A DNA stretch of 64,000 nt from Kocuria tytonis (GCF_003226895.2 NZ_PNJG02000002.1:372001-436000); one strand, 5' to 3'; positions 33,291 through 42,377 are shown, numbered from the stretch's first letter. Numbers and translations: made by a program. Notes: generated by a model not told the origin, from the sequence alone.

Positions 33291-33605
33291 ATGGACTGAT
33301 ACGAGAAAATGCCCCGCGACATCGAGGGCGGCACCGTCGTTCCCAACGCCAGCCGCCTGACCCGCGACCCGAAGGCCGGTGAGCGCATCCTGCTCGACGC
33401 CGCCGGGGTGGAGACCTGGGAGGAGTTCGAGCGCGTGGAGATGGGGCGCCCGCGCGTGGGCGAGGGCCGCGGACCCTCCCCGGTGATCCAGACCCGCATC
33501 CCCCACGCGTTGAAAGAGCAGCTGGACGCCTACGCCACCGACCACGGCCAGAAGGCCAGCGAAGTCGTACGCGAGGCCCTGGCACGCTTCCTGCGAGCCG
33601 CCTGA
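33291..33605 (+). pseudogene. ribbon-helix-helix antitoxin-like gene, copy 2 (nonsense at codon 3)
   Basis: ATG GAC TGA TAC: codon 3 is a stop, where copy 1 has TAC. The remainder is intact and about 90% identical to 11107-11421. Restart at ATG 33309 would give a 98-aa protein keeping the whole ribbon-helix-helix part (VIQTRIPHALKEQLDAYATDHGQKASEVVREALARFLRAA). That restart lacks a ribosome site, so expression is doubtful. Confidence 0.65.
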
Positions 33606-33769
33606 GCCCCAGGGGACACAGGACGACTGGCTACGCGCGGGTAAGCACCCGAGAACAGTCGGCGTCCCTGGATGCAGGAGGACGTAACGCTGTTGACTCG
33701 GGCTGAGACTGCCCGGCGGCTGATGGGCTATCCACCCTGCAGTCCCACCCCACCCCCTACCCTGATCCC

Positions 33770-35191
33770 ATGGACAACATCAGGACCCTCGTGATTCTCG
33801 GCGCCTCCGGTGACCTCACCGCGCGCCTCCTGCTCCCGGGGCTGGGCTCGCTGCTCGCCATGCAGCCCGAGCGGGAGATCACGGTCATCGGCTCCGCCCG
33901 GGACGACTTCCCGGGTCCGCTCGGCCCGGACGACGACGTGCGCGCGGACACCTGGGAGGAGACTGTCGCCAAGGCGTTCTCGTCCGTGGACGCCACCGGC
34001 CCCGCCGTGGACCACGCGCGGGAGAACACCCGCTGGGTTTCGTGCGACGTGACCGAGGCGGCGGACCTCGAGAAGCTGCTGAGCGGCGTCGTCGGCCCCG
34101 TGTGCCTGTACTTCGCCCTGGCCCCGGCCATCACCAAGAAGGCGTGCGCGGCCCTGGCTGAGCTGGACTCGCTGCCCGAGGACCTGTACCTCGCCCTGGA
34201 GAAGCCCGTGGGCACGGACCTGGACTCCGCGCGGGCGCTGAACGCCCAGGTGGCGCAGCTGGTGGACGAGGAGCACACGTTCCGCGTGGACCACTTCCTG
34301 GGCATGCCCGGGGTGCTGGACATCGTGGGGCTGCGCTTTGCCAACCGGCTGTTCGAGCCCGTGTGGGACCGCCGGCACATCGAGTCCATCGAGATCGTCT
34401 TCGACGAGACCCTGGCCCTGGAGGGCCGCGGCGAGTTCTACGACTCCACCGGTGCCGCGCGGGACATGCTGCAGTCCCACCTGCTGCAGGTCATGGCGCT
34501 GACCATGATGGATCCACCCTCGCGCTTCGACGCCGTGGAGGTCCCCGCGAACACCGCGCACATCCTGCGCGCCACCCGGCTGTGGGACCAGGAGTCCGCC
34601 ACGCACGCCGCCGAGCACCCGGGGATCACCCCGGTGGTGCGCGGCCGCTACACCGCCGGGACCGTGGGCGGCCACGAGGTCCCGGACTACGCGCGGGAGA
34701 AGGACGTGGACCCGGAGCGGGAGACCGAGACGTTCGTGCAGGTGACCCTGGAGGTGGACACATGGCGCTGGAACGGTGTGCCCGTGACGCTGCGCTCGGG
34801 CAAGGCAATCGGCAACCCCGCCCAGCACATTCGCGTGACGTTCCGCCGCCCGCCGCACGAGTACCGGGGCTGGCCGCACCCCACCGCGCCCAATGCCCTG
34901 ACCGTGGGCTTTGAGGAGGAGCACGTGCAGCTGGAGGCGAACGTGGGCAGCCCCTTCGACTCCCGCGGGATGAACCGGCTCACGCTGTCCAGCGGCGTGC
35001 CGGAGCCCGGACTGACCGCGTACGGCTCCGTGATGCGATGGATCCTGGACGGGGACCCCACCTTCACGGTGCGCGCGGACGCCACCGAGGAGGGCTGGCG
35101 GATCATCGACCTCATCCAGCACGCCTACGACACCTGCGCCCCGCTGCAGGAGTACCCCGCCGGTTCGGAGGGGCCGCGCCGCCAGGGGTGA
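33770..35191 (+). CDS. zwf: glucose-6-phosphate dehydrogenase family protein, divergent
   Basis: The 473-aa protein has an N-terminal NADP-binding fold (LVILGASGDLTARLLLPGL) and the family motifs EKPVGTD, RVDHFLG, EGRGEFYDSTGAARDMLQSH with the catalytic His, and a full C-terminal domain. It oxidises glucose-6-phosphate to 6-phosphogluconolactone, or a related sugar phosphate. The usual D-H-Y-L-G-K-E motif is D-H-F-L-G-M-P, so the Lys that contacts the substrate phosphate is replaced by Met. It also stands outside the tkt-tal-zwf-opcA operon usual in actinobacteria, which points to a second, specialised paralogue. Confidence 0.85.
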   Translation: MDNIRTLVILGASGDLTARLLLPGLGSLLAMQPEREITVIGSARDDFPGPLGPDDDVRADTWEETVAKAFSSVDATGPAVDHARENTRWVSCDVTEAADLEKLLSGVVGPVCLYFALAPAITKKACAALAELDSLPEDLYLALEKPVGTDLDSARALNAQVAQLVDEEHTFRVDHFLGMPGVLDIVGLRFANRLFEPVWDRRHIESIEIVFDETLALEGRGEFYDSTGAARDMLQSHLLQVMALTMMDPPSRFDAVEVPANTAHILRATRLWDQESATHAAEHPGITPVVRGRYTAGTVGGHEVPDYAREKDVDPERETETFVQVTLEVDTWRWNGVPVTLRSGKAIGNPAQHIRVTFRRPPHEYRGWPHPTAPNALTVGFEEEHVQLEANVGSPFDSRGMNRLTLSSGVPEPGLTAYGSVMRWILDGDPTFTVRADATEEGWRIIDLIQHAYDTCAPLQEYPAGSEGPRRQG

Positions 35192-35404
35192 GCGCGCACG
35201 GCGCCGGAACGCACGTCGTGCGCGGCGCCCGGGCTCCAGGCCGGTCCGGCGAACCACCCCGGCCCGCAGCCCCCGGTTTTTAGTGACACATTCATAAACA
35301 TGTCCCCCTCCCGGTAGGTCGGCCCGTGTTCAGCACGCCCCGTCTGATATTCAGGTTTTACCCAGGTTTCATTCTGGGCATCGGCTGACCACCCCAGGGG
35401 AGAG

Positions 35405-38254
35405 ATGACCATGCCTTCATCGGCGCACGATCCGGCGGGCGAGTCCCGGGAACCGGACCCGCAGCACACAGGAGGTGCTCCCGCCACGGGCGGCACGGAG
35501 CACCCCGAAACCTCGCACACCGCCGCGGACGACGGCGCGGACCGCACCCGCGCCATCCCGTCCGACGGCACCACCGCCCCCACGAGCGCCGGGACGGCCG
35601 CTCCGGCCTACACACCGCCCGCCGCGCTGGCGAGCATGACCGGGCGCCACTGGTGGGTCCCCGTCGTGGCGGGCCTCGGCGGCTACGCCGGCACCGTCAT
35701 CGGGTCGATCATCGCGCTGCTGCTGAGTGCGCTGGGCCTGGCCATCTCCAACGATTCGAGCAGTGGCGTCACCGAGCAGCTGAACGACCAGCTGGGGGAC
35801 GCCGTGGGGGTTGACACCGAGACCTCCGGATGGAGCTGGATTGTCTCCGCCCCGTTCCAACTCGCCGCGATGGCCGCGCTGGTGCCGCTGCGCGCGATCA
35901 TCAGCGCGGACGGCGACAGTGCGTCCGGTGGCATCACGGTCCCGCAGTACTTCGCCCTCGCGTGCGGCATCGCGGCAGCGTGGTTCCTCGCCCGCAAGCT
36001 CTCCGCCGGACTGCGCGTGGAGACCCGTGCCGTGCAGTGGGTCATGGCTGCCCTGAGCGGCGTCACGTGGGGCCTGCTGGCTCTGATCGGCACCGTGCTC
36101 ACCGCCCTGCAGTCGGACACCACTATGTTCTACACGGACGTGCGGCTGCGCATCACGGCCATGGGCGGCCTGCTGTTCCCCGTGCTGTTCGTGGTGGGTT
36201 TGCTGACGGCGGCCGCGGCATTCAATGCCCGCTCCACCCAGACCACCCCCGGCCGTGTGGTGATCGGCGCCGAGCGCACCGCCCCCGGTCTGCTCCAGGT
36301 GCTGCGCCCCATGGCGGTGCAGTTCGCGGTGTTCGGCAGTCTGGCCGGGCTGGGCCTGCTGATCTTCGTGTTCATCAAGCTGGGCGCGGCAGCCGGGTTC
36401 TCCGCCCTGCTGTGGCTGCCGCTCGCGGTGGGCTGGCTGTTCGTCGCGTCCCTGCTGTCCGGGCTGTACACCGGGGGCGCGGCCTCCGGCTTTGGTGACC
36501 TCGCGGGACGCCACGACGTCTTCTACCTGTGGTCCGACGGCACCATCCCCGCCTGGGCCGTGGTGCTGAGCATCCTGCTGGCCGTCGTCTCCGTGGTGTG
36601 CGCCGCCCTCGTGTGGGCACACGTGCGTCCCGTGGACCAGCGCGTCACGCGCAACCCGTTCTCCTGGGCCGTGCTGCCGCTGGCCTACTTCGTGCTGGGC
36701 CTGCTGCTCATGTGGCTGCTCCGGGTGTCCGGCACCTTCCTCGGTGAGGGCTCCAGCACGGCGTCCGCCGGCTTCAGCGTGCGCCCGGCCGGCTGGACCT
36801 GCCTGGTGTTCCTGCTGTGGGGGGTGGTCATCGAGCTCCTGGCCCGTTTCGTGGCCCCCGCGTTCATGCACTCCCTGCCCGCTCCCCTGACCCGCGCACT
36901 GCGCGGATCGGACCGGGCCCGCGGCCGCGCCGCCGTGGTGGCCTCCGCCGCCGCAATGGGCGGCGCGGGTGTCGCCGCCGCGCACCGTACCGCACCGCAC
37001 GCCTCGGCACCCGACGACGCCGTCCCCGGCACCACCGCACCCGGTGCCCCGGCGCAGGCAGCGGCGGGAACGACGTCGCCCGGGCAGTACCCCGCCGACG
37101 AGCGGGTGAGCGCCCAGCGGGACGTCCCCGCCGCGGGCGAGCAGACGCGGACGCTGCCGAGCTACGACGACCCCACGTCCACCGCGAGCATGCCCGTGCA
37201 GCGCACCCCGATGGACCCGGCGAAGAAGAAGCGGATCCGGCTGGTCGCGATCATCGTGGGCGCACTGGTCCTGCTGGGCGTGGTGGCCGCGGTGGTGTTC
37301 TCCATCCTGAGCCGCACCGTGTTCGGTCCGGACAACCAGGCCGAGGAGCTGCTGCGGTCCGTGCAGAACGGCAAAGCCTCCGCGGTGACGGACACGGCGA
37401 ACCCCAATGTGAACACCGCCGAGCGCGCGCTGCTCACCGACGGCGTCTACGGCGCCGCACAGAACCGGATCTCCTCCTACGAGGTCAAGGACACGGACAT
37501 CAACGGGGACCACGCCACGGTCCACGCGAACGTCACCCAGGACGGGGTGACCACCCCCGTGGACGTGCCCATGGTCAGCGACTCGCGCAACGGGCTGTTC
37601 AAGTCCTGGCGCGTGGACGACTCCTCCGGCAACCCGCTGTACCAGACGTTCAGCGTGGAGGTGCCCGCCGGTGTGGGCGAGCTGACCGTGAACGACCAGA
37701 AGGTCGCGGTGGACCAGCAGAATGACACCCGCACCCAGCAGTTCACCGTGCTCCCGGGCGACTACGCCGTGGGTGTGGCCTCCCCGGGCAAGTACGTGAC
37801 CTACGGCGGCAACCAGGTGGCGGAGATCCGCGCCGGGGCGCAGTCCATGGAGTCGAGCATGTCCTTCAGCCGGTCCTTCACCCCCGCGCTGGAGCAGGAC
37901 CTCACCAAGCAGCTCAACGCCACACTGGACCAGTGCGCCCAGAAGGCGGAGTTCGAGCCCCAGGGCTGCCCGTTCGAGTACTCGATCTTCGGGGACAAGA
38001 AGGACTATCGCAACCCCTCGTGGACCATCGAGCGCTACCCCACGTACTCGGTGTCCTCCTCCTCGGAGACGAGCGACGAGATCTCGTACTCCACCTCCAG
38101 GTCCGGTGAGGTGCGGCTGGACTACCAGTACAACGAGGAGTACGACGACGACGAACCCGCCGACTGGAAGGACAAGGACACCACCTCGAGCATCTACGGC
38201 TCGGGCACGGTGACCGTCTCCGGGGACAAGCTCACCGTGAAGACGAACGACTGA
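35405..38254 (+). CDS. large multi-domain membrane protein of unknown function
   Basis: The 949-aa protein has three parts. Residues 1-75 are a disordered Pro/Ala/Thr/Glu-rich start. Residues about 80-510 hold about ten hydrophobic helices. A low-complexity cytoplasmic linker (about 515-605) with KKKRIR follows, then one more helix (about 615-640), and the C-terminal 310 residues are probably extracytoplasmic. That part has an NTF2-like or Ig-like repeat pattern (AEELLRSVQNGKASAVTDTANPNVNTAERALLTDGVY..., VEVPAGVGELTVNDQKV...) and an acidic Tyr/Ser-rich tail. I do not recognise the family. ATG 35405 follows GGGGAGAG. It is monocistronic, with strong terminators downstream. Confidence 0.75.
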   Translation: MTMPSSAHDPAGESREPDPQHTGGAPATGGTEHPETSHTAADDGADRTRAIPSDGTTAPTSAGTAAPAYTPPAALASMTGRHWWVPVVAGLGGYAGTVIGSIIALLLSALGLAISNDSSSGVTEQLNDQLGDAVGVDTETSGWSWIVSAPFQLAAMAALVPLRAIISADGDSASGGITVPQYFALACGIAAAWFLARKLSAGLRVETRAVQWVMAALSGVTWGLLALIGTVLTALQSDTTMFYTDVRLRITAMGGLLFPVLFVVGLLTAAAAFNARSTQTTPGRVVIGAERTAPGLLQVLRPMAVQFAVFGSLAGLGLLIFVFIKLGAAAGFSALLWLPLAVGWLFVASLLSGLYTGGAASGFGDLAGRHDVFYLWSDGTIPAWAVVLSILLAVVSVVCAALVWAHVRPVDQRVTRNPFSWAVLPLAYFVLGLLLMWLLRVSGTFLGEGSSTASAGFSVRPAGWTCLVFLLWGVVIELLARFVAPAFMHSLPAPLTRALRGSDRARGRAAVVASAAAMGGAGVAAAHRTAPHASAPDDAVPGTTAPGAPAQAAAGTTSPGQYPADERVSAQRDVPAAGEQTRTLPSYDDPTSTASMPVQRTPMDPAKKKRIRLVAIIVGALVLLGVVAAVVFSILSRTVFGPDNQAEELLRSVQNGKASAVTDTANPNVNTAERALLTDGVYGAAQNRISSYEVKDTDINGDHATVHANVTQDGVTTPVDVPMVSDSRNGLFKSWRVDDSSGNPLYQTFSVEVPAGVGELTVNDQKVAVDQQNDTRTQQFTVLPGDYAVGVASPGKYVTYGGNQVAEIRAGAQSMESSMSFSRSFTPALEQDLTKQLNATLDQCAQKAEFEPQGCPFEYSIFGDKKDYRNPSWTIERYPTYSVSSSSETSDEISYSTSRSGEVRLDYQYNEEYDDDEPADWKDKDTTSSIYGSGTVTVSGDKLTVKTND

Positions 38255-38287
38255 TCCCCACCCGCCACCGCCCACCGTGGTGACACC

Positions 38288-38320
38288 GAACGCCCCTCCC
38301 CCGCGCGGGGAGGGGCGTTC
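38288..38320. terminator. strong hairpin terminator
   Basis: A perfect 14-bp stem, 38288-38301 with 38307-38320, with a 5-nt loop, 33 bp after the stop of the 949-aa membrane protein. There is no long T run, as is common in high-GC actinobacteria. Confidence 0.65.
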
Positions 38321-38366
38321 GTGCGTGATGGGCGCGGTGGCGCCGCCGTGCCGGAGCGCGGGGATG

Positions 38367-38408
38367 GACGCAGCCCCTCCCCGCGCGCGTGCGGGGAGGG
38401 GCTGCGTC
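38367..38408. terminator. second strong hairpin terminator
   Basis: A perfect 18-bp stem, 38367-38384 with 38391-38408, with a 6-nt loop. It lies between the convergent membrane-protein and abgT-like genes and probably serves the abgT side. The arms of both hairpins share the CCCCTCCCC / GGGGAGGGG core. Confidence 0.65.
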
Positions 38409-38497
38409 GAGTGTGCTGCGGGGGCGCCCCGGCAGGAAGGGCGAGGACCGTGGAGGGGGCGGCGCGGCGTCGTCGTCCCGCGGCGGGAACCGCGGCC

Positions 38498-40060
38498 TCA
38501 GAGGTCCTGCGGCCCCAGCGGCAGGCCCAGCAGATACCAGAGCACGAACAGCAGGAACCAGCCGATCAGCATGGCGATCGAGACCGGGAGCACCAGGGAG
38601 ATGAGCGTGCCCACGCCGGCCTCCTTCTGGTAGCGGCGGAGGTAGCCGAGCACGAGCGCGAAGTAGGGGCTCACGGGGCTGATCACGTTGGTGGGGGAGT
38701 CGCCGATGCGGAACAGCGCCTGGGTCATCTCCGGGGACACGTTCAGCAGCATGAGCATGGGCACCATCACCGGCGCCAGCAGCGTCCACTGGGCGGAACC
38801 GGAGGTGATGAGCAGGTTCATCACGGCCACGATCAGCACGATCCCCGTGAAGGTGAACACCGGGCTGAGCCCCAGCGAGCCGATGAAGTCCGCGCCGTAC
38901 ACGGCCAGCACGGGTCCGATCCCGGACCACTGGAAGTACGCGGTGAACTGAGCGGCCGCGAAGAACAGCACGAGCACCGGCGTCACGGTGGTCAGTCCCT
39001 TGGCCATGGCCTCGGGGATCTCGCGGGCCCGCGTCATGGTCCCGGCGGCGCGGCCGTACACCCAGCCCACCACCGCGAACACGATGGCGATCACGATGCC
39101 CACGTTGAGCAGCAGCGGGGACATCAGCACGGAACCGTCCTCGGCGCGCAGCGGTGAGCCGGGGATCAGCAGCAGCAGGAGGTAGAGCGCCAGCATGACC
39201 AGGAAGGCGATCCCGGCATTGCGCAGACCGCGCTTCTCTCGGGGCTTGAGGCGCATGTCGTTGAAGTCGCCCATGTCCTGCTGCTTGGTGTCCGTGTCCT
39301 CGGCGAGCGCCTCACCGCGCTTGGAGAGCACGGTCTCGGTGACCAGGGTGATGATCGCGGCCAGCACCAGCGAGGAGACGAACGTGAAGAAGTAGTTGGA
39401 CACCGGCGTGACGATCACGCTCTTGTCGATCAGCCCCGCGGCCGCGGTGGTGATGCCGCCCAGCAGCGCGTCCGACGCCGTGGGAAGCAGGGACGCGTTG
39501 AAGCCGGCCGCCACGGAGCAGAACGCCACGATCAGACCCACCACGGGTGAGCGCCCGGCGGCCTTGAACGCGAGTGCCCCCAGCGGGATCAGCACCACGT
39601 ACATGGCGTCCGAGGCGATGGAGCCGGTGATGCCGGTGAGCGCGAGCACGAACGTGAGCCACTTGGGCCCCACGCGCGCCACCGAACCGCGCAGTGCCGC
39701 GGAGAGCATCCCGGACTGCTCGGCCACGGCCACACCCAGCAGCACCACGATCACCAGGCCCAGCGGGGGGAACTCCACGAAGTTGGTCACCGATTCGGAG
39801 ATCATCTTCCGCAGCCCGTCCGGGGCCAGGAGGTTGGTGACCGCCACGGTCTTGCCGGTGGCAGGGTTCACGGCGCTGAGTCCCACGGCGGAGAGGACCC
39901 AGCTGAGCAGGAGCACGATGCCCGCGAGCATCAGGAAGAGCCAGAAGGGATCGGGAAGCTTGTTGCCCACCCATTCGATCCAGTTCAGGATCCTGAGCAG
40001 GACACCGGTTCCCCTGGTCCCGGTCCCTTTCGGGCGGGCGCTGGGCGCGGTGGAGGACAT
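38498..40060 (-). CDS. AbgT-family transporter
   Basis: The 520-aa protein has about 11 helices and clear AbgT motifs: ILNWIEWVGNKLPDPFWLF, GVAVAEQSGMLSAALR, ASDAMYVVLIPLGALAF, SVAAGFNASLLPTASDALLGGITTAAA, FAAAQFTAYFQWSGIGPVLA and ALFRIGDSPTNVISPVSPYF. Members import p-aminobenzoyl-glutamate or export sulfonamide-type antimetabolites. ATG 40060 (SSTAPSARPKGTG) is chosen; upstream codons are non-conserved. It is transcribed divergently from nrtR-nadABC across 287 bp. Confidence 0.9.
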   Translation of the reverse strand: MSSTAPSARPKGTGTRGTGVLLRILNWIEWVGNKLPDPFWLFLMLAGIVLLLSWVLSAVGLSAVNPATGKTVAVTNLLAPDGLRKMISESVTNFVEFPPLGLVIVVLLGVAVAEQSGMLSAALRGSVARVGPKWLTFVLALTGITGSIASDAMYVVLIPLGALAFKAAGRSPVVGLIVAFCSVAAGFNASLLPTASDALLGGITTAAAGLIDKSVIVTPVSNYFFTFVSSLVLAAIITLVTETVLSKRGEALAEDTDTKQQDMGDFNDMRLKPREKRGLRNAGIAFLVMLALYLLLLLIPGSPLRAEDGSVLMSPLLLNVGIVIAIVFAVVGWVYGRAAGTMTRAREIPEAMAKGLTTVTPVLVLFFAAAQFTAYFQWSGIGPVLAVYGADFIGSLGLSPVFTFTGIVLIVAVMNLLITSGSAQWTLLAPVMVPMLMLLNVSPEMTQALFRIGDSPTNVISPVSPYFALVLGYLRRYQKEAGVGTLISLVLPVSIAMLIGWFLLFVLWYLLGLPLGPQDL

Positions 40061-40264
40061 GGCGGGTTCCGTTCTGACGGCTGCGGCGGACGCGTGATCT
40101 GCCCACCGTACGCAACCACCGGGCTCGGGCGGGGCAGGACACGGGCACGCGGACAAGATGGCGCCACCCGGCCCGGGAAGGGCGACGCCGCGGCGCCACC
40201 GGGGCGCTCACGCAACGTAGTGGGTGTGCCCCGACCAGGGCCCCGGCGCGTCACACAGCCGCCC

Positions 40265-40310
40265 TTAGTGTCATTCTGACTTTTAGCCGTTAGAGTCGCT
40301 GTGACATCAA
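40265..40310 (+). promoter_or_regulatory. candidate NrtR operator upstream of the nad operon
   Basis: TTAGTGTCATTCTGACTTTTAG (in two parts: TTAGTGTCA, TTC, TGACTTTTA) contains GTCA-TTC-TGAC. A second related half, TTAGAGTCGCTGTGACATCAA, starts at 40290. The pair lies 40-80 bp before the regulator start and is more AT-rich than its surroundings. Nudix-type NAD regulators bind palindromes of this sort, so it is a likely autoregulatory site; the exact consensus was not checked. Confidence 0.45.
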
Positions 40311-40347
40311 CTGGGCACCCCCGGTTCCCCCGTGGAAGGCGGCCCCC

Positions 40348-41055
40348 GTGAGCACACCGTGCGCGAGCATCGCCGTGTCCACCGTGATCTTCACGGTGCG
40401 CCCCACCGGCCCCGGTGGCCGCCACGAGCTGTGGCTGCCGCTGGTGCGCCGCATCCGCGAGCCGTACCACCACATGTGGGCCCTGCCCGGCGGCCCGCTG
40501 GACGGGGACCAGACGCTCGAGGACGCCGCGACCGCGTACCTGCGGCTCACCGCGGGCCTGGACGCCTCCCACCTGGAGCAGCTCGCCACGTTCGGCGGGC
40601 TCACCCGGTCCCAGGGCGCCGACGAGCGCGTGGTCACCGTGGTCTACTGGGCCGCCCTGCCCGCCCAGGACGCCGCGGCGGGCGAGGAGGACCTGAACGT
40701 CACGTGGCTGCGGGCCACCGACCTGCCGCCCCTGGCCTTCGACCACTCGCTCGTCGTGGCCCACGCCCTCGAGAGGCTGCGCGACCGGATCGCCGATCCC
40801 ACGGTGGCGCGCTCCTTCCTGCCCGCCGCCTTCACGATCGCGCAGCTGCGCGAGGTGCACGAGGCGATCCTCGGCCGCTCGGTGGACGCCCCCAACTTCC
40901 GCCGCCACGTGCTGCGCTCCGGGCGGCTGCAGGACACCGGCGAGCGCGTTCCCGGCACACCGCACAGACCCCCGGCGCTGTACCGCTTCACGGCGGACGG
41001 CGCCCCCGACTTCTTCCGATCCGGACCGAACCCTCTGCACCAGGAGACACCATGA
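40348..41055 (+). CDS. nrtR: Nudix-domain regulator of NAD synthesis, NrtR type
   Basis: The 235-aa protein has an N-terminal Nudix-like domain (about 8-140) with LWLPLVRRIREPYHHMWALPGGPLDGDQTLEDAATAYLRLTAGL. Its Nudix box is degenerate (lacks R-E-x-x-E-E), as in NrtR repressors that bind ADP-ribose but do not hydrolyse it. The C-terminal winged helix (about 160-225) has FTIAQLREVHEAILGRSVDAPNFRRHVLRSGRL. It is the first gene of the nad operon and overlaps nadA by 4 bp. It should repress NAD synthesis genes until NAD-derived metabolites signal otherwise. The start is GTG 40348. Confidence 0.85.
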   Translation: MSTPCASIAVSTVIFTVRPTGPGGRHELWLPLVRRIREPYHHMWALPGGPLDGDQTLEDAATAYLRLTAGLDASHLEQLATFGGLTRSQGADERVVTVVYWAALPAQDAAAGEEDLNVTWLRATDLPPLAFDHSLVVAHALERLRDRIADPTVARSFLPAAFTIAQLREVHEAILGRSVDAPNFRRHVLRSGRLQDTGERVPGTPHRPPALYRFTADGAPDFFRSGPNPLHQETP

Positions 41056-42377
41056 CCTCCGTGGCCACCCGCCTGACCCTGCTGACCTCCCGTCCCGACG
41101 CCGCGCCCGGCGCGAGCGCCTCGTGCAGCGCGGCGCTCGCCGAGCAGCCGTGGGACTTCCCCACCCCGCTCACCGAGGGCTACGGCCCCGGGGCGTCCCA
41201 GCACGACGTCGTCCCCCCGGGCTCGCCGGCACAGCCCGCCATCCCGCAGCGGTACCGGGACGCGAGCCCCCAGGAGCTGGACGCCATGATCCGCGCGGCC
41301 AAGCGGACCCTGGGGGAGCGCGTGGTGGTGATGGGCCACTTCTACCAGCGGGACGAGGTCGTGGCGCACGCGGACTTCATCGGGGACTCCTTCCAGCTCG
41401 CACAGCAGGCCAGGGCGCACCCGGGGGCGGAGGCCATCGTGTTCTGCGGCGTGCACTTCATGGCGGAGACCGCGGACATCCTCTCCACGGACGCGCAGGC
41501 CGTGATCCTGCCGAACCCCGCCGCGGGCTGCTCCATGGCGGACATGGCGGACGAGGACTCGGTGGAGGAGTGCTGGGCCGAGCTCGCGGACGTGCTGGGG
41601 CCGCACGCCACGGACGAGAACGGCTCCGTGCTCACGGACGAGCGCGGTGAGCCCCTGGCCTCGGTGGTCCCCGTGACCTACATGAACTCCTCCGCGGCGC
41701 TCAAGGCGTTCTGCGGGCGCAACGGCGGCATCGTGTGCACGTCCTCGAACGCCGCCACGGTGCTGGAGTGGGCGTTCGCCCGCGGGCAGCGGGTGCTGTT
41801 CTTCCCGGATCAGCACCTGGGGCGCAACACCGCCAAGGCCATGGGGGTGCCCCTGGAGCAGATGCCCCTGTGGAACCCCCGCAAGCCGCTGGGCGGCAAC
41901 TCCCCCGAGTCCCTGGCCGATGCGCGCGTGATCCTGTGGCACGGCTTCTGCTCCGTGCACCGCCGCTTCACCGTGGCGCAGATCGAGCAGGCGCGCGCCG
42001 AGCACCCCGGCTGCACCGTGGTGGCCCACCCCGAGTGCCCCATGGAGGTCGTGGACGCCGCCGACTCCTCCGGTTCCACCGACCACATCCGCAAGGCCGT
42101 GGCGGCCGCTGAACCGGGGCGGACGTTCGCGATCGGCACCGAGATCAACATGGTCAACCGCCTGGCCGCCGAGCACCCCGAGCACACCATTTTCTGCCTG
42201 GACCCCGTGATCTGCCCGTGCTCCACGATGTACCGCATCCACCCGGGGTACCTCGCGTGGGTGCTGGAGGAGCTCGTGGCCGGGCGGGTGGTCAACCGGG
42301 TGAGCGTGGACCGCGAGGTCGCGCGCGAGGCGTCGGTGGCGCTGGAGCGCATGCTCGCCGCGGTGCCGCGTGCGTGA
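41052..42377 (+). CDS. nadA: quinolinate synthase A
   Basis: The 441-aa enzyme condenses iminoaspartate with dihydroxyacetone phosphate to quinolinate using a 4Fe-4S cluster. Motifs are VVMGHFYQRDEVVAHADFIGDSFQLA, IVFCGVHFMAETADIL, NPAAGCSMADM, VVPVTYMNSSAALKAFCGRNGGIVCTSSNA, FFPDQHLGRN, WHGFCSVH, VVAHPECPMEVV and CLDPVICPCSTMYRI. The cluster Cys residues are in CGVHF, HPECP and DPVICPCS. Length exceeds the short form because of a 60-aa N-terminal extension. ATG 41052 follows GGAGACACC. It overlaps nrtR and nadB. Confidence 0.95.
   Translation: MTSVATRLTLLTSRPDAAPGASASCSAALAEQPWDFPTPLTEGYGPGASQHDVVPPGSPAQPAIPQRYRDASPQELDAMIRAAKRTLGERVVVMGHFYQRDEVVAHADFIGDSFQLAQQARAHPGAEAIVFCGVHFMAETADILSTDAQAVILPNPAAGCSMADMADEDSVEECWAELADVLGPHATDENGSVLTDERGEPLASVVPVTYMNSSAALKAFCGRNGGIVCTSSNAATVLEWAFARGQRVLFFPDQHLGRNTAKAMGVPLEQMPLWNPRKPLGGNSPESLADARVILWHGFCSVHRRFTVAQIEQARAEHPGCTVVAHPECPMEVVDAADSSGSTDHIRKAVAAAEPGRTFAIGTEINMVNRLAAEHPEHTIFCLDPVICPCSTMYRIHPGYLAWVLEELVAGRVVNRVSVDREVAREASVALERMLAAVPRA

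Noticed and set aside
35417-38275. 952-aa minus-strand open frame opposite the large membrane protein
   Set aside because: The plus frame has membrane helices, a ribosome site and normal codon use; the minus frame has none.
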